64,000 nucleotides of DNA, taken from the NCBI GenBank assembly GCA_002118135.1, contig BDIU01000028.1:213332-277331 (forward strand), read 5' to 3'. The notes beneath the pieces are model-generated. The model saw only the letters and a program-made list of their open reading frames with translations, was not told the DNA's origin and did not search any database. The number at the start of each line of letters is the position of its first letter. The first letter of the stretch is position 1. A program made the position numbers and the translations under genes. This DNA is from Trebouxia sp. TZW2008 (taxonomy: Eukaryota; Chlorophyta; Trebouxiophyceae; Trebouxiales; Trebouxiaceae). Of the stretch, positions 32,655 to 45,525 are shown piece by piece.

Positions 32655-35600
32655 CTATCCGTCCTGTTGAGCCTGTGGAGCTGCAGTGCCTGCATTTGCC
32701 TGCTCTGCAGCCTGGCGCCTCTTGGCAACCTCCAAAAAACCAGCCTTGTGGCCTTCCATGGTCGTAACAAACTCCTTGACAGCTTCGTAAGGCCGACTGC
32801 CCACATGCGCTGTGATGGACTTGATGTCACTGCAGCCGCAAGTTGCTGATCAGCACCTGGACACAAAGCTTGGCAGGGTGGCACAGCATTGTCATGACAG
32901 ACTGTGCAGCAACAATGTGGGAAGAAAGCGGCTGGGCAGCAGTGCCATGAACTTCAAAAGCGCAGTTCAAAAGGCTGTTGCAGTTGTGTGCTGAGTGCAT
33001 GTGAATTTCAGCAGGATGCATGGCCACGTCCTTATGATTCAACCGCATCACCATGGCCTGCACTGCTTTTGCTGCACATGAGCTCTGCTGACGATGCAGC
33101 ACAGGGAATGTCTAAGAGAGAGTCAGCGTACCCTGGTGTCTTGACGTACTGCTCCAACAACCTGTCCATCTGAGACTCAGTCCAGGAGTCTGCTTTAGGC
33201 ATGTGTTCATGACCTGCAGGTGGTGCCTCAAGCTCACTGCCTGGAGCGGCTGCAAGCTCTTGAATAGCCCTTGACTGGGCCTCACTTCCTTGCAAGACAC
33301 CTGGGTCACCTGAAGGCATCAGCAACACCTGTAATTTGACATGCACATCTGCAGGCAAGCAAAGCGTTGCTTGCACAAACATGTCATGGCAGGACACACC
33401 TGCCTCACATCAAGGCAGGAGCAAAGTTCTGACTGCAATGACCTATGCTTCCTTTGAGCACACTGTTTGGACACGAGCAGGGTAAAATTTAGGGCTTTCA
33501 GACAAGTATGCAATTTGCTCTTCACGTAAAGCAACCCAAGGACTGCTGCATGAGCGCAGCAGATGAAGTGTACTCACCCAACTTTGACGCACGTGTGCGC
33601 CTGTTGGGGTCAAGCCTTGGTGGGTTTACAGTGGCTACCCTGCTGTTTCCAAGGCTCTTGGCAGCAGCCTTGCTTTTTCCAGGGCTCTTGGCGGCAGCTC
33701 TGTCCTGCTCAAGGCCTCGAGCAGCAGCCCTGCCCTTTCCAAGGCCCTTGGCAGCACCACCCTTGCCCTCCTTGAGGCCCTTGGCAGCAGCCCCACTACC
33801 CTGCTCAGGGCTCTTGGTAGCAGCCCTGCCCAGCTCAGGGCCCTTGGCAGCAGCGCTACTTCCCTCCCCAAGGGCTTTGGCAGCAGCCCCACTACCCTGC
33901 TCAGGGCCCTTGGTAGCAGCCCTGCCCAGCTCAGGGCCCTTGGCAGCAGCGCTACTTCCCTCCCCAATGGCTTTGGCAGCAGCCCCACTACCCTGCTCAG
34001 GGCCCTTGGTAGCAGCCCTGCCTGGCTTAGGGCCCTTGGCAGCAGCCCCACTAGCCTGCTCAGGGCCCTTGGTGGCAGCTCTGCCCTGCTCAGTGACCTT
34101 TGCAGCAGCCCCATTGCCCTGCCTAAGGGCTTTGGCAGCAGCCCCACTACCCTGCTCAGGGCTCTTGGTAGCAGCCCTGCCCAGCTCAGGGCCTTTGGCA
34201 GCAGCGCTACTTCCCTCCCCAAGGGCTTTGGCAGCAGCCCCACTACCCTGCTCAGGGCCCTTGGTAGCAGCCCGGCTTGGCTCAGGCCCCTTGGCAGCAG
34301 CCCCACTAGCCTGCTCAGGGCCCTTGGTGGCAGCTCTGCCCTGCTCAGGGACCTTTGCAGCAGCCCCATTGCCCTGCCGAAGACTTTTGGCAGCATCGCC
34401 ACTGCCCTCCTTGAGGGCTTTGGCAGCAGTGCCACTGCCCTCTCTGGGGCCATTGGCAGCAGCCCCACTGCCCTGCCCAGGACGCTTGGTAGCAGCCCCA
34501 CTGCCGTCCCCAGGGCCATTGGCAGCAGCCCTGCCCTTCTCGAGGGCTTTGGCAGCAGCCCCACTGTCCTTGCCAAAGCCAGTTGCAGCAGCGTCATGGT
34601 CACTGGAGGGGTTTCTGGGCGCTGCTCTGCCAACTATGCTGTAGTCCTTCGGCACCTGTCCAGCTGTGATGCAGGAGGGGCAATACCATGACTGGTCTGT
34701 GCTGGGCTTGGTGGCTGGTGTCAGGCCGACACAACCCAGATGAAACCATTCAATGGGGCACTCCTGATTGTCACAAGCGACCATGTCGCCGCTTTCAGGG
34801 CGCCGGCAAGAGCACCAAACTTGTGTGCCAGAAGACGCCGCTTCAGCAGCTGTACGCGGCTGCACCTCTTTCGCAACCCGCGGCTTGCTCCTCTTGTGTT
34901 GAGCCTTGAATTGAGCCTTAAATTGAGCAAGCCAGGCCTGGTACTTCTGATCATTATAGATCATGACGCATTCAGCACGTGAGCGTCCCATGACCTTTGC
35001 TACCTCAGTGAAATCCTGCAAACAGCAATGCACAGTGATTGATGCATCAGTGCCATGTAACAGCAACAACAGCTTGCCACAGGTCAAAACTGGGCAATCA
35101 ACAGTCACAAAGGACTTTCCGCCTGAAGTTGGGCAGCGTCACTAAGGCTTTACAGGCAGGGCTCTTGTAAGCATGTCAATTATCTGCTGTGCCATGTTGC
35201 ATTGTGCTATGCTGTGAAACGGACCATGCTTCCAGGCACTTAGGGCAGCTTGCACGATCAACCTCTGTATGGACAACGCCAAGATTTGGGTGACAGCTGT
35301 GTTGTGAAGGCGTACTGATGTCATATGACAGAAAAGGCAAAGTTGACTTCCACATATCAATTTCGTACGCCAGTCAGCACATATGCAGAGCACTGAATCC
35401 ATGTGGATCATACCTTGTGAAATTTCACGAAGGCCTTCCCGAACTTTTGCTGCTCGCTGGCGGTCAGCTTGAGAGCAGCCTCCTCAGCGTCCCGCGCTGC
35501 TCTCAAGTCATACGGACTGCCTGTGTCCATCAGCATGACTGCCCGCCTTTTCTCTTCAGGATCCCTGATGAGATCAGGGATCTGCAGGCATACACCTCAC

Positions 35601-38600
35601 ATTGTCCAACAGTATTCACATGCCCCTTTGAAACGTCTTGATGAATGCAGTCTTTCTGACTCAACAATGCCTTGCTGAGAATGCAGTGACTACGTTGCAA
35701 GTGTCCTTGTGTTGAGTGTCATTGTAAGCAGACAGCACTTTAACCATGTATGTGCACAGTGCAGAAAGCCTGGTAAGCTGACACGGGTTTTGCAAAGCTG
35801 TTGGACAGATGTGGCTGTGCATCACCTTTGCAGTCTTGGGGAGCAGTTTCTGCATCTGCTCTTCCTCTGACAGCTGACCCTGTGGCCTCTGCTGATCCAA
35901 GTGCGCACTGGAAGCTGCATGCACAGAGTCCTGTCAAGTTGTGCCCTTCATTCCTTGTTCAAGCATCAGCATAGCTTGCTGGCCTCTGTAAAATAATGTC
36001 GCCAATAACATGTGCATCACACGGCAGATGGACTTTGTATCCAGACTTGCAACTCAACAAGAAAGCATTTTTGAGCACTGTGTCAAGCAAAGGCGTCTGC
36101 CACCACAGTTGCCAATGATGTGGCAAACAGTGCAGGCCGTCGTGTCGTGCTTGCAATCAAGAAACAGGTAGCACAGAAATCTGGTGCTTGCAACAAGAGC
36201 TGAATGGAAAGGTGGCATCAACCAAAACCTAATGCTGCCAAAAAACGCTACAATCTAGATGGGCAAGCCCTAGAGCAGCTCATGTGGCGTACCAGGGCTA
36301 TGGGATGCAGCTTGCGGTTCTTCATCACTATCAGGTGGCAATGCAGGATTACGGCCCAGCTGCAAGCTGGGTTGTACACCTGCCAGCTGTCCTGTTGTGG
36401 ACTTGACCTGTGCTGTCGCAGGCTGCTCTGCCTGCAGAACAAACTAGCGTGTGCAGCAAAGAGTCATGAGCCTTTCAAGCAAAGAGTCAGGAGTCTTTCA
36501 AGCAGTGCGTTACTTGTACGAATCAGCCTCTGACTACGCTGGCAAGCAGCTCCTGCGCCCTGCATACACACAGCACACCCGCTTGCATCACAAAACCACA
36601 TGCAACTCTGCTGACAACAGGGCCAATCCAAAGGTTGAAGCAACTCGGACAGGTCTTCAGCTCACATTAAACATGCTGCTGCTGCTGAACTTTGAGCGGG
36701 CTGTGCTGTGTGCATGGCAGCTTACTTGTATGCGTTCTTGAAATGCCAAGTCACAAAGGCCAATCATAATGCATGGCCATCCCTACCACAGCATATGTGG
36801 CACAGTCCGCACACCTGAGTTGTCGCTTTCTGGCCCAGGTGTCTGCTGTCTTGAGGTGCTGGGCTGGTTTTCTCTGGTATTTCTCCATCATCTGACAGGC
36901 TTTTACTGTGCCTGTCTGATGAAGATTGCAGTCTTGGTGGCAATAAGCGAGACTGGGGTCTGATGCCACTGCCCACCTCACCACGATCCAGATGCTGCTG
37001 TTGAAGATGTTGCCTGGCTGCTGGTCGGGCGTTGTGATCTTGCGCCTCAGGACCCGTAAATTCTTGTGACTCCTCATGACTCTGTGAGTCATCTGAGAGG
37101 CTGTGCATTGCTTGCATTCTTTCATGTGATACAATCTCTGGCTGACGAATGGTCTCAGCTTGCATAGTCGACACTCTGTCTGGGTCATTTGAAGTATGCT
37201 TGGTATTCTGCTTGGAACTCTGTAACTGACTGTTTGCTCCAGAGTGTGATTGTTGCTCATCTGAGCTGCTCTCCCCATCTGCATCTTTGCCTGCTGTGTG
37301 CCCCAATTTTGACACCGCAGGCACCTGCTGAGCGGCTGCTGGAACCTTTGAGACACCTTCCTGGTCAGCAGGAAGGCATGCTTGTGCATTTTCTTGAGCA
37401 TTAAGCTGCTCTAAGACAGCTTTGGGCTGTGTTGGGTTGAGGGCCTCTTGGTAGAGAGGCTCCTCTTGCTCTGGAACATGGCTATATGCCTGCAATACCA
37501 AGGTTTGGGGGTGTCATCAGTGTCCCAAAAGTGCTATGCAGTGTTATTGTGTGTTTGAAGGAGGCCTCAATGCAACAAGCACTGCTGTCATGTGCTGAAT
37601 GCATGTTGGTAGCTTTGCGTCGCAGCCGTTATATGACTTGGACAATGCCTCAGATGTCTGACTTGTAGTTTTGCCAACATAATCAAGTTGACACTAGGCT
37701 GCCTAGGGCAATTCGCTGCAGCAAGAGGCAAGGACGGCACAGCACTAGGTGAGCAGGATAGTCCAGAGAGGCTGAACAGCAGGCTGTTGCTGGAAGATCT
37801 CATGTCGCTCTTCACCATGCAGTACGCAAGACTTGACTTGAAGTCTGCAAGCCTCACTGTGATTGTTTACACGGCTTGAGGCTTGCATGCAATGACCGTG
37901 TCAAAATGCAGGTGGGAAAGAACAGAGTCCCCAACGCTGAAAGCATTGCGTGACAGCAGCTTGCCTTGGCCACACGATTTTGGGACAGCTGCTGTGAATT
38001 CAGAGGTGGCCTGACCTTGGCAGACACAATTTGCTGCAAGGCTGCTTGGCTGCCAGGGTCTGTCAGCATGCCCATCTCCACCTGCACAACACAGCATGTA
38101 CTTTCAGGTCAGCTGTAGACCATCACCGGACCGTAGCCAGATGCAAGCTTTGGACTGTAAACTCTTTGTGCAAAGATGCTTGATGACGAGGGTTGCTACA
38201 GCATGAGCAAGCATGTCAACAAGACTGCATGCTGTAAATGATGCTGGCGCAGGCCATAGGCATGATGAAGCCACTGACAACCAACAAGGAAAAGTATCAG
38301 ATGTGTCATAAAGAGAAATGTCAAGTGCTGTGAGTCCTGCACTCAACCTGCTTGCCTAGACTTTGAAGCTGCTTCTTCATGTCAGCTATCTGCTTGTCAC
38401 GGTCTGACACGGCACTGTGCAGCTGCTGCACTTGCACCTTGGCCTGCATTGACTTAACAATGGTGTCAGAAGCCAAGACAGTAAGCTTGCAGGCTTTTGT
38501 TGCAATGCAGTCTTCAACAGACTCCAGACATTGCCTGAATGCGTGCTTGCATGCTTATTGAAGCAATCAATCATGCGTTTCACAGTGATAGGGCTGCTGG

Positions 38601-41600
38601 TACATGGCACAACCGTCAATTACTAGCAAAATTGGTCAGCAACGCAAAATGACACGCAACAGCGCATAGGGCAGGGCAGAACTGAGCAGCATGCCAGGGC
38701 CCTTGGCCATCTTGCACAGCTGCACACGACGTAGCTGGGGTCCTTTCTGCAGGAGATGCGCTGCTTTTGCACAGGTGAGCATCACGCTAATGATCCTGAA
38801 GGACTATGACTGCTCCTCATGAAGTATGCAGTTGCAGAAAATAGGAGTCGCACCTGCTTAGCATGCTGAGTGGCTTGCTTCAGCAAGTCAGCTTGGTTGT
38901 CAAGCTTGATGTGGCAGGCAACCAACTGGGCTGCCACTGTGCTGTGCAGCTCCAGCATGCTGACAGCGTTTGCTTCAAGCTGTTTGTCCAGTTGACTCTT
39001 TTGGTGCAGCAGGCCTGCTCGCTGCTGCCAAAGCGCCTTGTACTCAGTCTGCAGCATGTCCAGGATTGATGCATCCCTTTCTTAAAGCATTTGCAGCATA
39101 CACACAAAATGACAGGCACACAACATGCCCACAGGCATTGTGGATTAGGAGCCACAATTGTGTAAAACATGGACTGAAGAAGTGGAAACCAGCTCAAGCT
39201 AACAAACTATACTGCAGCATGCCATGTTTGCTGTCAAAAGCATTGTTCAGCAGACGCTGAGACAGATCTTGCATGTGCAATGATGCCCAATGCGCAGGTG
39301 ATGTTCAGAAAAGCGCAGTACTCAGGACTGCACCTGATAATGGCTGACCAGGGCCTGCGATGTGCGTGATGAACTCAGGATTGGCTGCATGGCTGCCCCT
39401 GCAGTTGCTTGAGGGAACAGCCGCTGGTGGAAAGATGCCTGGGAGCCGGGCTGTGCAGCTGATGGTGCAGCCTGTGCTTGAGCTGCTACAGCGGCTGTTG
39501 CAGGACCCTGCCAAGATGGACAAAGTCATGAGATACAGACAGCAACAAAGGCAACTATGACCTTATTTATGCCAACATCAGGTTAAACACATCGAGAAAA
39601 CAAGCAGGGAGTCATATGGTCGTATGTTGACAAGGCAGAAAGGGTCCAAGGCATGCTCAGGCACTATCAAGTGAGCATGGCAAGTTTGTGCTGACAGTGA
39701 TGTTGAAGTCGAACACAGAGCATCAACGTATTGCCTTGTCAAACAACTGGGCATGCGTATGCATTGGCATCAATCAGTAACTGCATGGCAACCCTGAGCT
39801 AAGGACAACGTAAGCACACAACACAACACAACACAACACAACACAACACAACACAACACAACACAACACAACACAACAGGGTTGTCTCAGCACATAATGC
39901 AAGAGGTCATGACATGCTGATATGGTACTGTACAGAATGTTTATGCTGGTCCTGTCAGCAAGACATGGCCATATGCTGCAGGACATCAGCATCTCCAAGG
40001 CACTGTGTTGCATGCATGAAGTGAAGCAGCATGCAACTGCTATGTTGTCTGTTTGCCTGTTGTTGTCTCAGCACAGAATGCAAGAGGTCATGACATGCTG
40101 ATATACTGTTGTACAGAACGCCTAGGCTTGCTCTGCCAGCCAGACATGACCATCTGCCAGGAGACCAGCATCCCCAAAGCATCATGTTGCATGCATGGCT
40201 CCAAATGAAGTGAGGTATGCAAGCGCAATGGTAAAGACAGCGAAATGAAGTAGAGCTGCTCACTGGCATTACGACGGCTGAAGGAGCCTGCTGAGTAGCA
40301 GGGGCAGGCCTTGTAGCAACAGACCCCCCTGCAGGCTTTCCCGCCGCTTGCTCATCTGCTGCAGAGCCTTTGGGCAGAGTCCTGCTGCCCTGCAATGGAC
40401 AACAACAGATTGTGAAAGGCGACAAGGCTTTTGGTAGATGTCACACACTGCCGCAAAATATCGAAACAATGCAATCAGCATAAAACGGACCTGGTGATTT
40501 CCTGCACGTGTCATACTCATCATAGGGCGTTGATACATACACGCTGCTTGGCCTTGCACTGCCTCATCAAACAGTGTTACAGCTGTACAAACACATGTGT
40601 TGCCTCTGCTTAGCATGAAGCGTGCAGTTGCAAGACAAGGTACTCAGACCTGCATGGCATCAGCCGTGAACGCTTGACCGGTCTGCTTAAGCGTTGCTTG
40701 TTGATAACTTTTTGAGTGCTTGGATATTGGCCAAAAAGCATAGATTTGAAAGAAAGTTTTTACCATTTTCAAAGCAGATTTCAGCATGCGCTTTGGCTTT
40801 AAGGTTTGTCACACAATATTCAAAAACGCCGCAGAGGACCTCACAGGCCATCCTCCCGCTCGCACCAAATGACCATCAGAGAGGAAATGTCTCGCACTGC
40901 TTGCATGCATGCTATTGCACAGCCTGATGCACCTCCTGTCCGCTTTCACTGAACGATTTCTTTTGAACTTTGCATCTGACTCACTTGCAGCAACTCAAGC
41001 CTTCAGAGCAGAGCAATTAGGTGTCAAATCTTGAGGAGGGCGCTCTTCAGAGCAGGTTGTCTTCCTGCTCTACAACAGCATGTGTGCAGGTGCTGCAGGC
41101 TTTCTCACAACATCGCAGCTTCTTCACATGATGCCGCATAAGAATGGCTGATCCTGAAATGCTCTTGCAACTTGTTGCTGCCATGCTATAGGCATAGCTT
41201 GCTAGTAGGCTAGGTAGGACCTACCTTGCATATCAGGACCTTGACACTCTGCTCATTCATTTGCGGATGTCGCCATTGACATAGCAACATTTGTGTGCCT
41301 ATGACTAGCATCTTTAACGAGCTTGAAGCAAAGCAACGTGAGCCTGCTTTGCCTGAACAGGAAACCCAACACAACATGGCACATGTACGTTAACCCCCAT
41401 ACCCACCAGGGCATGACAGCATCCTTTGAGCACTGCTGCGATCACCTGAGCATCACCCTCAGTGGGCAGACAGTCTGAATGAGGGGTCACTCCTGAGGGG
41501 TTTGGCGAGGCCTCTCAGGGCTTGCCTTGCTGGCACTGGGGATGCCTGCCCCTGCAAGGCCTCAAGTTGGTTTGACTCAGGCTCAGACATCTGCAGACAA

Positions 41601-42558
41601 AAAGCGAAGTTTCACCTCATAACTGGATGATGCAGAGCTTGTCAAGTCAGAACCTACTGTGACATGCCATCTGTTCTGTACCAACCAGACAGAGGAAGGT
41701 CTTGCATATGGAGTGCCCAATGCGCAGTAATGTTCAGAAAAGCACAGCAAACAGGATCGTACCAGATAGCGGTTGAACAGGGCCTGTGGTGTGCCTGCTG
41801 AACGTAGGCTTAGCTGCATAGCTGCCCCTGCAGTTGCTTGAGCAGGCAGCCTTTGGTAGAATGGTGCTTGGGAGCTGGGCTGTGCAGCTGATGGTGCAGC
41901 CTGTGCTTGAGCTGCTACAGCGGCTGTTGCAAGGCCCTGCCAAGATGAACAAAGTAATGAGTGACAGACAGCAACAAAGGCAAGTTGGACGTCATCCAAG
42001 CCAAAGCCAGTTTGAAGACAGCAACAAAACAAGCAGGGACTCATATGGTCTTATGTTGTCAAGGTCAAAAGGATCAAAGGGATGCTCAGAAGGTCGTGAC
42101 ATGCTGACATAGTATTGTACAGAACGCCAACGCTGGTCCTGTCAGCAACAGATGCTTTGCTCAACAGTGTACCAGAGAGAAACACCAATGTCATGGTTGT
42201 GGGATGGCAGCCATAGACTTGCCTGCTTCAGGTGTTCCACAATCAGGACTTCCGCTTCATTTTGAGATAAATTTTCGACCTGCTTGCTGGAGTGTCCAAT
42301 GTGCATGCATAGATCCTTCTTTGACTGCATATCAGTCTTTCTGAAAAACTTTTGGAGACGGTTTATGGTCTGTAGTATCTGCTGCTTTGCCGTGCCAGCG
42401 TCGGATAATTCTACTGGCATCAAGGTGTCTGCTATACTTCTCAGCAGATGCTCATCAGTCAGGGTGATGCCGGACTGTGACGCGGGACCACGGAGGTTAG
42501 CTGAACCCAAAAAGGATAGAGCCGACTCTAGACGCGCCCTTGATCCGGTCTGCAACAT
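32655..42558 (-). CDS. SANT-PHD-SANT chromatin protein, NCoR/SMRT corepressor-like
   Basis: Fourteen exons join in phase: 42558-42223, 41936-41763, 40389-40264, 39507-39334, 39048-38854, 38443-38348, 38081-38016, 37489-36815, 36431-36293, 35914-35826, 35581-35414, 35015-33578, 33309-33132 and 32829-32655, about 1342 aa; a small exon near 41.5 kb is possible. Order: helical N-terminus, two near-identical Ala/Gln-rich exons, coiled coil (LLHQKSQLDKQLEANAVS), long disordered Ser/Gln/Glu part, SANT-like domain (LTASEQQKFGKAFVKFHK then DFTEVAKVMGRSRAECVMIY), an ING-type PHD finger (CSC..CDNQEC..WFHLGC..WYCPSC), about 400 residues of AAAK/GPEQGSG repeats, and a second SANT (SWTESQMDRLLEQYVKTPGD..). 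Paired SANT domains with the first followed by a YNDQKY-like end resemble NCoR-type HDAC corepressors; an ING-like PHD usually reads H3K4me3. The role as a chromatin corepressor is inference. The first intron has a perfect GC donor (CAG|GCAAGT). Confidence 0.75.
33600..34560 (-). repeat. Coding tandem repeat (GPEQGSGAAAK / GPELGRAATK units)
   Basis: Within the PHD exon about 30 imperfect units of 10-11 codons repeat in larger blocks of roughly 90-100 bp and higher-order blocks. The product is Lys/Ala/Gly/Pro-rich and resembles the tail of linker histones. All six frames are unusually open here because of the skewed composition, producing long false frames on the plus strand. Confidence 0.95.
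39334..39705 (-). repeat. Duplicated in-frame exon with flanking intron (copy 2 of 41763-42110)
   Basis: Exons 41936-41763 and 39507-39334 are both exactly 174 bp, phase 0/0, and share ATAAVAAQAQAAPSAAQ and QATAGAAMQ. Flanking intron sequence (CAAGATG.ACAAAGT.ATGAG and GACATGCTGA.AT..T..TGTACAGAA) is duplicated with them; a further piece of this intron lies at about 40070-40150. Unlike the other arrays, both copies are intact and could both be spliced in. Confidence 0.85.
39815..39880. repeat. (ACAAC)n microsatellite
   Basis: About 12 tandem ACAAC units in an intron of the SANT-PHD gene. Confidence 0.97.
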
Positions 42559-42669
42559 GCGCGGCGGTGAGAGTTTGTTTGATCGCCGGGCGATGGTTAA
42601 CTGCTGACAGGCAAAGCTGCTGAAGCAACTTGTTGAGCCAGCCAGTCGTAGCGCTGCATTTCAGGAAAC

Positions 42670-43278
42670 ATGACCTACCAGGTTCCGACGATCAGGAGCA
42701 TCAGCGTCTGTCATCATTACCTCAGACCACGCAACGAGCTGGCAATAAAAGCCTGCAGGTACTACTGCACAAAAGCTTGTGATCACTCATGGGAGAAAGT
42801 GCATATCAGGCTCAGATCTTGCATTGCGCTTCTCACCTCGACAAAACCTTCAGGGACGATGGGGCAGACGAGTTTACAACCGAGATGTTTCTCCTTTCAC
42901 CAGCATCAACATATGAACTCGCTCACATCGACAGATCCGCTCTTCAGCAGATTCCCTTCACAGTTGATGCTGACAGAACGCCTGGATCTTGTCACAGTAG
43001 GTCTGGCAAAGCACGGGAGAGCAGAGGGGGGAGAGGGCCCCGGTGCCATGCCTATCCGTGCCTCTTCTTTGTCTTCGCACATGCGTACATACAGACGCAG
43101 AAGCCCGCCAAACGTCCAAACTAGTGATACTGACAACTTGAAAGTCCTTCAAAAAGAAGCGCTCACCAGCACAATTCAACGTTCTGGACAGAGATCGTGC
43201 AGCATTCAGCTTGTGAGCGAATTGTGCAACAGCTTGTGTTTGGGGCTCTTTGTTTGTTTGCAGGACCTGCTAACTTAG
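42670..43278 (+). other. Open frame of doubtful status
   Basis: A 202-codon frame starting MTYQVPTIRSIS runs rightward from about 110 bp upstream of the SANT-PHD start codon, into the minisatellite. Base composition is richer in G+C than the flanks, as in exons or promoters. A splice donor-like site (CCTGCAG|gtactac) follows 30 codons. No domain is recognisable and a second frame (42789-43124) is equally open. It may be a 5' exon of a head-to-head gene. Confidence 0.25.
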
Positions 43279-43866
43279 ACAGAGGTGCAACGTTCAGCTC
43301 GAGATAAGGGGGCTGCTTTTCAACACCCGACCACGGGGCTGTTCGATTGCACGCAAGAGCTTCTGACTTGGGGCAGAGGTGCAACGTTCAGCTCGAGATA
43401 AGGGGGCTGTTTTTCAACACCCAACCACGGGGCTGTTCGATTGCACGGAAGAGCTTCTGACTTGGGGCAGAGGTGCAACGTTCAGCTCGAGATAAGGGGG
43501 CTGTTTTTCAACACCCAACCACGGGGCTGTTCGATTGCACGGAAGAGCTTCTGACTTGGACAGAGAGCGTGCAACGTTCAGCTCGAGATAAGGGGGCTGT
43601 TTTTCAACACCCAACCAGGGGGCTGTTCGGTTGCACGGAAGGTGAGTTGCTGTTCGTTTGCATGCAAGATTTGAAAATTGGACAGAGATCATGCAGACGT
43701 TCAGCTCATGAAGGAAGGGCTGTTTTTCAACACCTGTCTACGGGGCTGTTCGTCTGCATGCAAGACCTGCTGGCTTGGACAGAGAGCATGCAGACGTTCA
43801 GCTCATGAAGGGTGGGCTGTTTTTCAACACCTGTCTCCGGGGCTGTCTGTTTGCATGCAAGACTTG
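43180..43866. repeat. 93-bp minisatellite, about 7 units
   Basis: Direct units of about 93 bp (some 86-122 bp) begin near 43188, 43275, 43370, 43463, 43556, 43678 and 43775. The core is CAACGTTCAGCTCGAGATAA, GGGGGCTGTTTTTCAACACC, then ACGGGGCTGTTCG.TTGCA. The middle units are almost identical; the outer ones are diverged, and the last two share a variant core (GCAGACGTTCAGCTCATGAA). Because 93 is divisible by three, frames stay open through it on both strands. Confidence 0.95.
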
Positions 43867-45525
43867 GACACAGCAAACTTATCCACCGAATTTAGGTGCG
43901 CACATATCTTGTTGGACGGCTTCAAACTCTGCAACTACAAGCAGAAAGGCCAGCGCTAATTTCTCACAGCTTCTGTGCAAGTGCAGGGAAGAGGGTCTCA
44001 CACAGAAACAATCAGCTGTCTGCAAGCAACTCTGTCTTTGAGCTTTCTATACCAGCTGTTTGGCAATGGCCATATCTGCAGTTCATATCAACAAAGTGTC
44101 GTTAGGTAAGTCAGGGCAACCTTTAGCAGCTGAAGCTTGCCCAAATAGGAAATTCATCAACATGCGTTTTCTGACATGCAGGTGATGTTCCCCAAGTTGC
44201 TGATCTTCTTATGCTTGAGCCAGCTTGATAGCACTGGCAGTTGTATAGCCCATTTCAAGCAGTTCAGGCTTGCATGGGCTTAGTCTCAGAACTACACAGC
44301 CAGGATGGGGAACACCTCAAGTCAGATCCTTAAGGCCCTTTCATGTTTGACGTCGTTGCCTACAGTATGCATAACTTCTGCTGGTGCCAACATTGGTTGT
44401 TTTCAGGCTGACCTCTGTTCCAACCAGCAGTCAATGACAGAAGTAAGATTTACACAACGAGTCCTTGTCAATGCTGTGCGTGTTGCTGGTACATTTGCAG
44501 CTGCCAGTAGTCTGCAATTTTGAGCTCTTTAGGACAATTGCAAGCACTTACCAGCAGCCTAGATGCTTGAAAGGTTGGCAACAGTAGTTTTGTATTATCA
44601 TTCTTGCAAATGACACTACAAATATGTGCTAAGCACTAAAGCTGTGCATCATAGACTGTTGAGCACAATCATTATGTGCTTGCTCAGATCTGTGGCAGAG
44701 TAATGCCTTATTACTTGTAACCCAGATATGGCTGCTTGTGTCCGTTGCGTAGGTCAGAGCCTGAATGATCACTCTCATCAGCATGCATATGCCAATGACA
44801 TGTTGGTATGCCAGTGCATTATACATTCGTTGCTCTCAACTGTCCATCGATACTTTGATATCAGCAGACTTCCGAAAATCGTGTCACAACAAAACGACAA
44901 GATCAAGAGCATGCAGGGTCAGCACCTGCTCAGCCGTGTGTGTGGTCGGCAGTTTGCGCCACAGTGATTCGTGCAAGCACTGCAATCCTCAAGGCTGAGC
45001 AAGTGCAATCAATTTAACTGCAAAGTGCTCAATATCTGTGTCTCTGGATGCTGGCGACAGCCATGTCCCAAATGTGAAAAGAGAACAACCAATCTGCCAG
45101 CCTAGGATGCATGTAGCTACAAGTCACACTGCATGCACAATATAGTGGATATTCATTGAACAACTCACTTTTCAGGTCCTGGCAGATTACTTTTCAAAAG
45201 CTGGCGTATCAGCGAATTCTCCTACTTATTGTACATACTTGAATCAGTGAGTTTGCTTTGACTGACGTGATGCAATCTAAAGTTGCATGTGTCAAATGCT
45301 TGCATAGCTTGCAATCGCTGCTTGTTCAGAATAGAGTGACAGGAGACCCAAGGCGCATCACCCAATCGTAGGCCATTGATTTGCACCCTGTGCAAAGCAC
45401 AACTGTCAACCTCAACGCAAATGCTTGAGTTGAGCACAAGTTTGATAATGATTCAGCTTTCAAGAGACTTACAGCGTCTATGTCCTCTTTGGCACCAGCA
45501 TTTGCAGTGTGAACGAGCTGACTGT
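43867..45525. other. Intergenic, about 1.65 kb
   Basis: I see no exon that I can support between the minisatellite and the 3' end of the cyclophilin gene. Several short frames occur, none with a domain or with repeated exon copies. Confidence 0.45.

Noticed and set aside
33508..34644. 378-codon plus-strand frame rich in Leu/Ala/Pro opposite the PHD exon
   Set aside because: It is the reverse complement of the AAAK/GPEQGSG coding repeat; the minus strand has a PHD finger, a SANT domain and correct splice phases. The openness comes from repeat composition.
36751..37401. 216-codon minus-strand frame overlapping the disordered exon
   Set aside because: The other minus frame (37489-36815) joins in phase to both neighbours and has an acidic/Ser/Gln composition typical of linkers; this one has no such support.
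43180..43866. CRISPR-like array
   Set aside because: The units are directly contiguous 93-bp repeats without unique spacers, in a eukaryotic nuclear context; it is a minisatellite.
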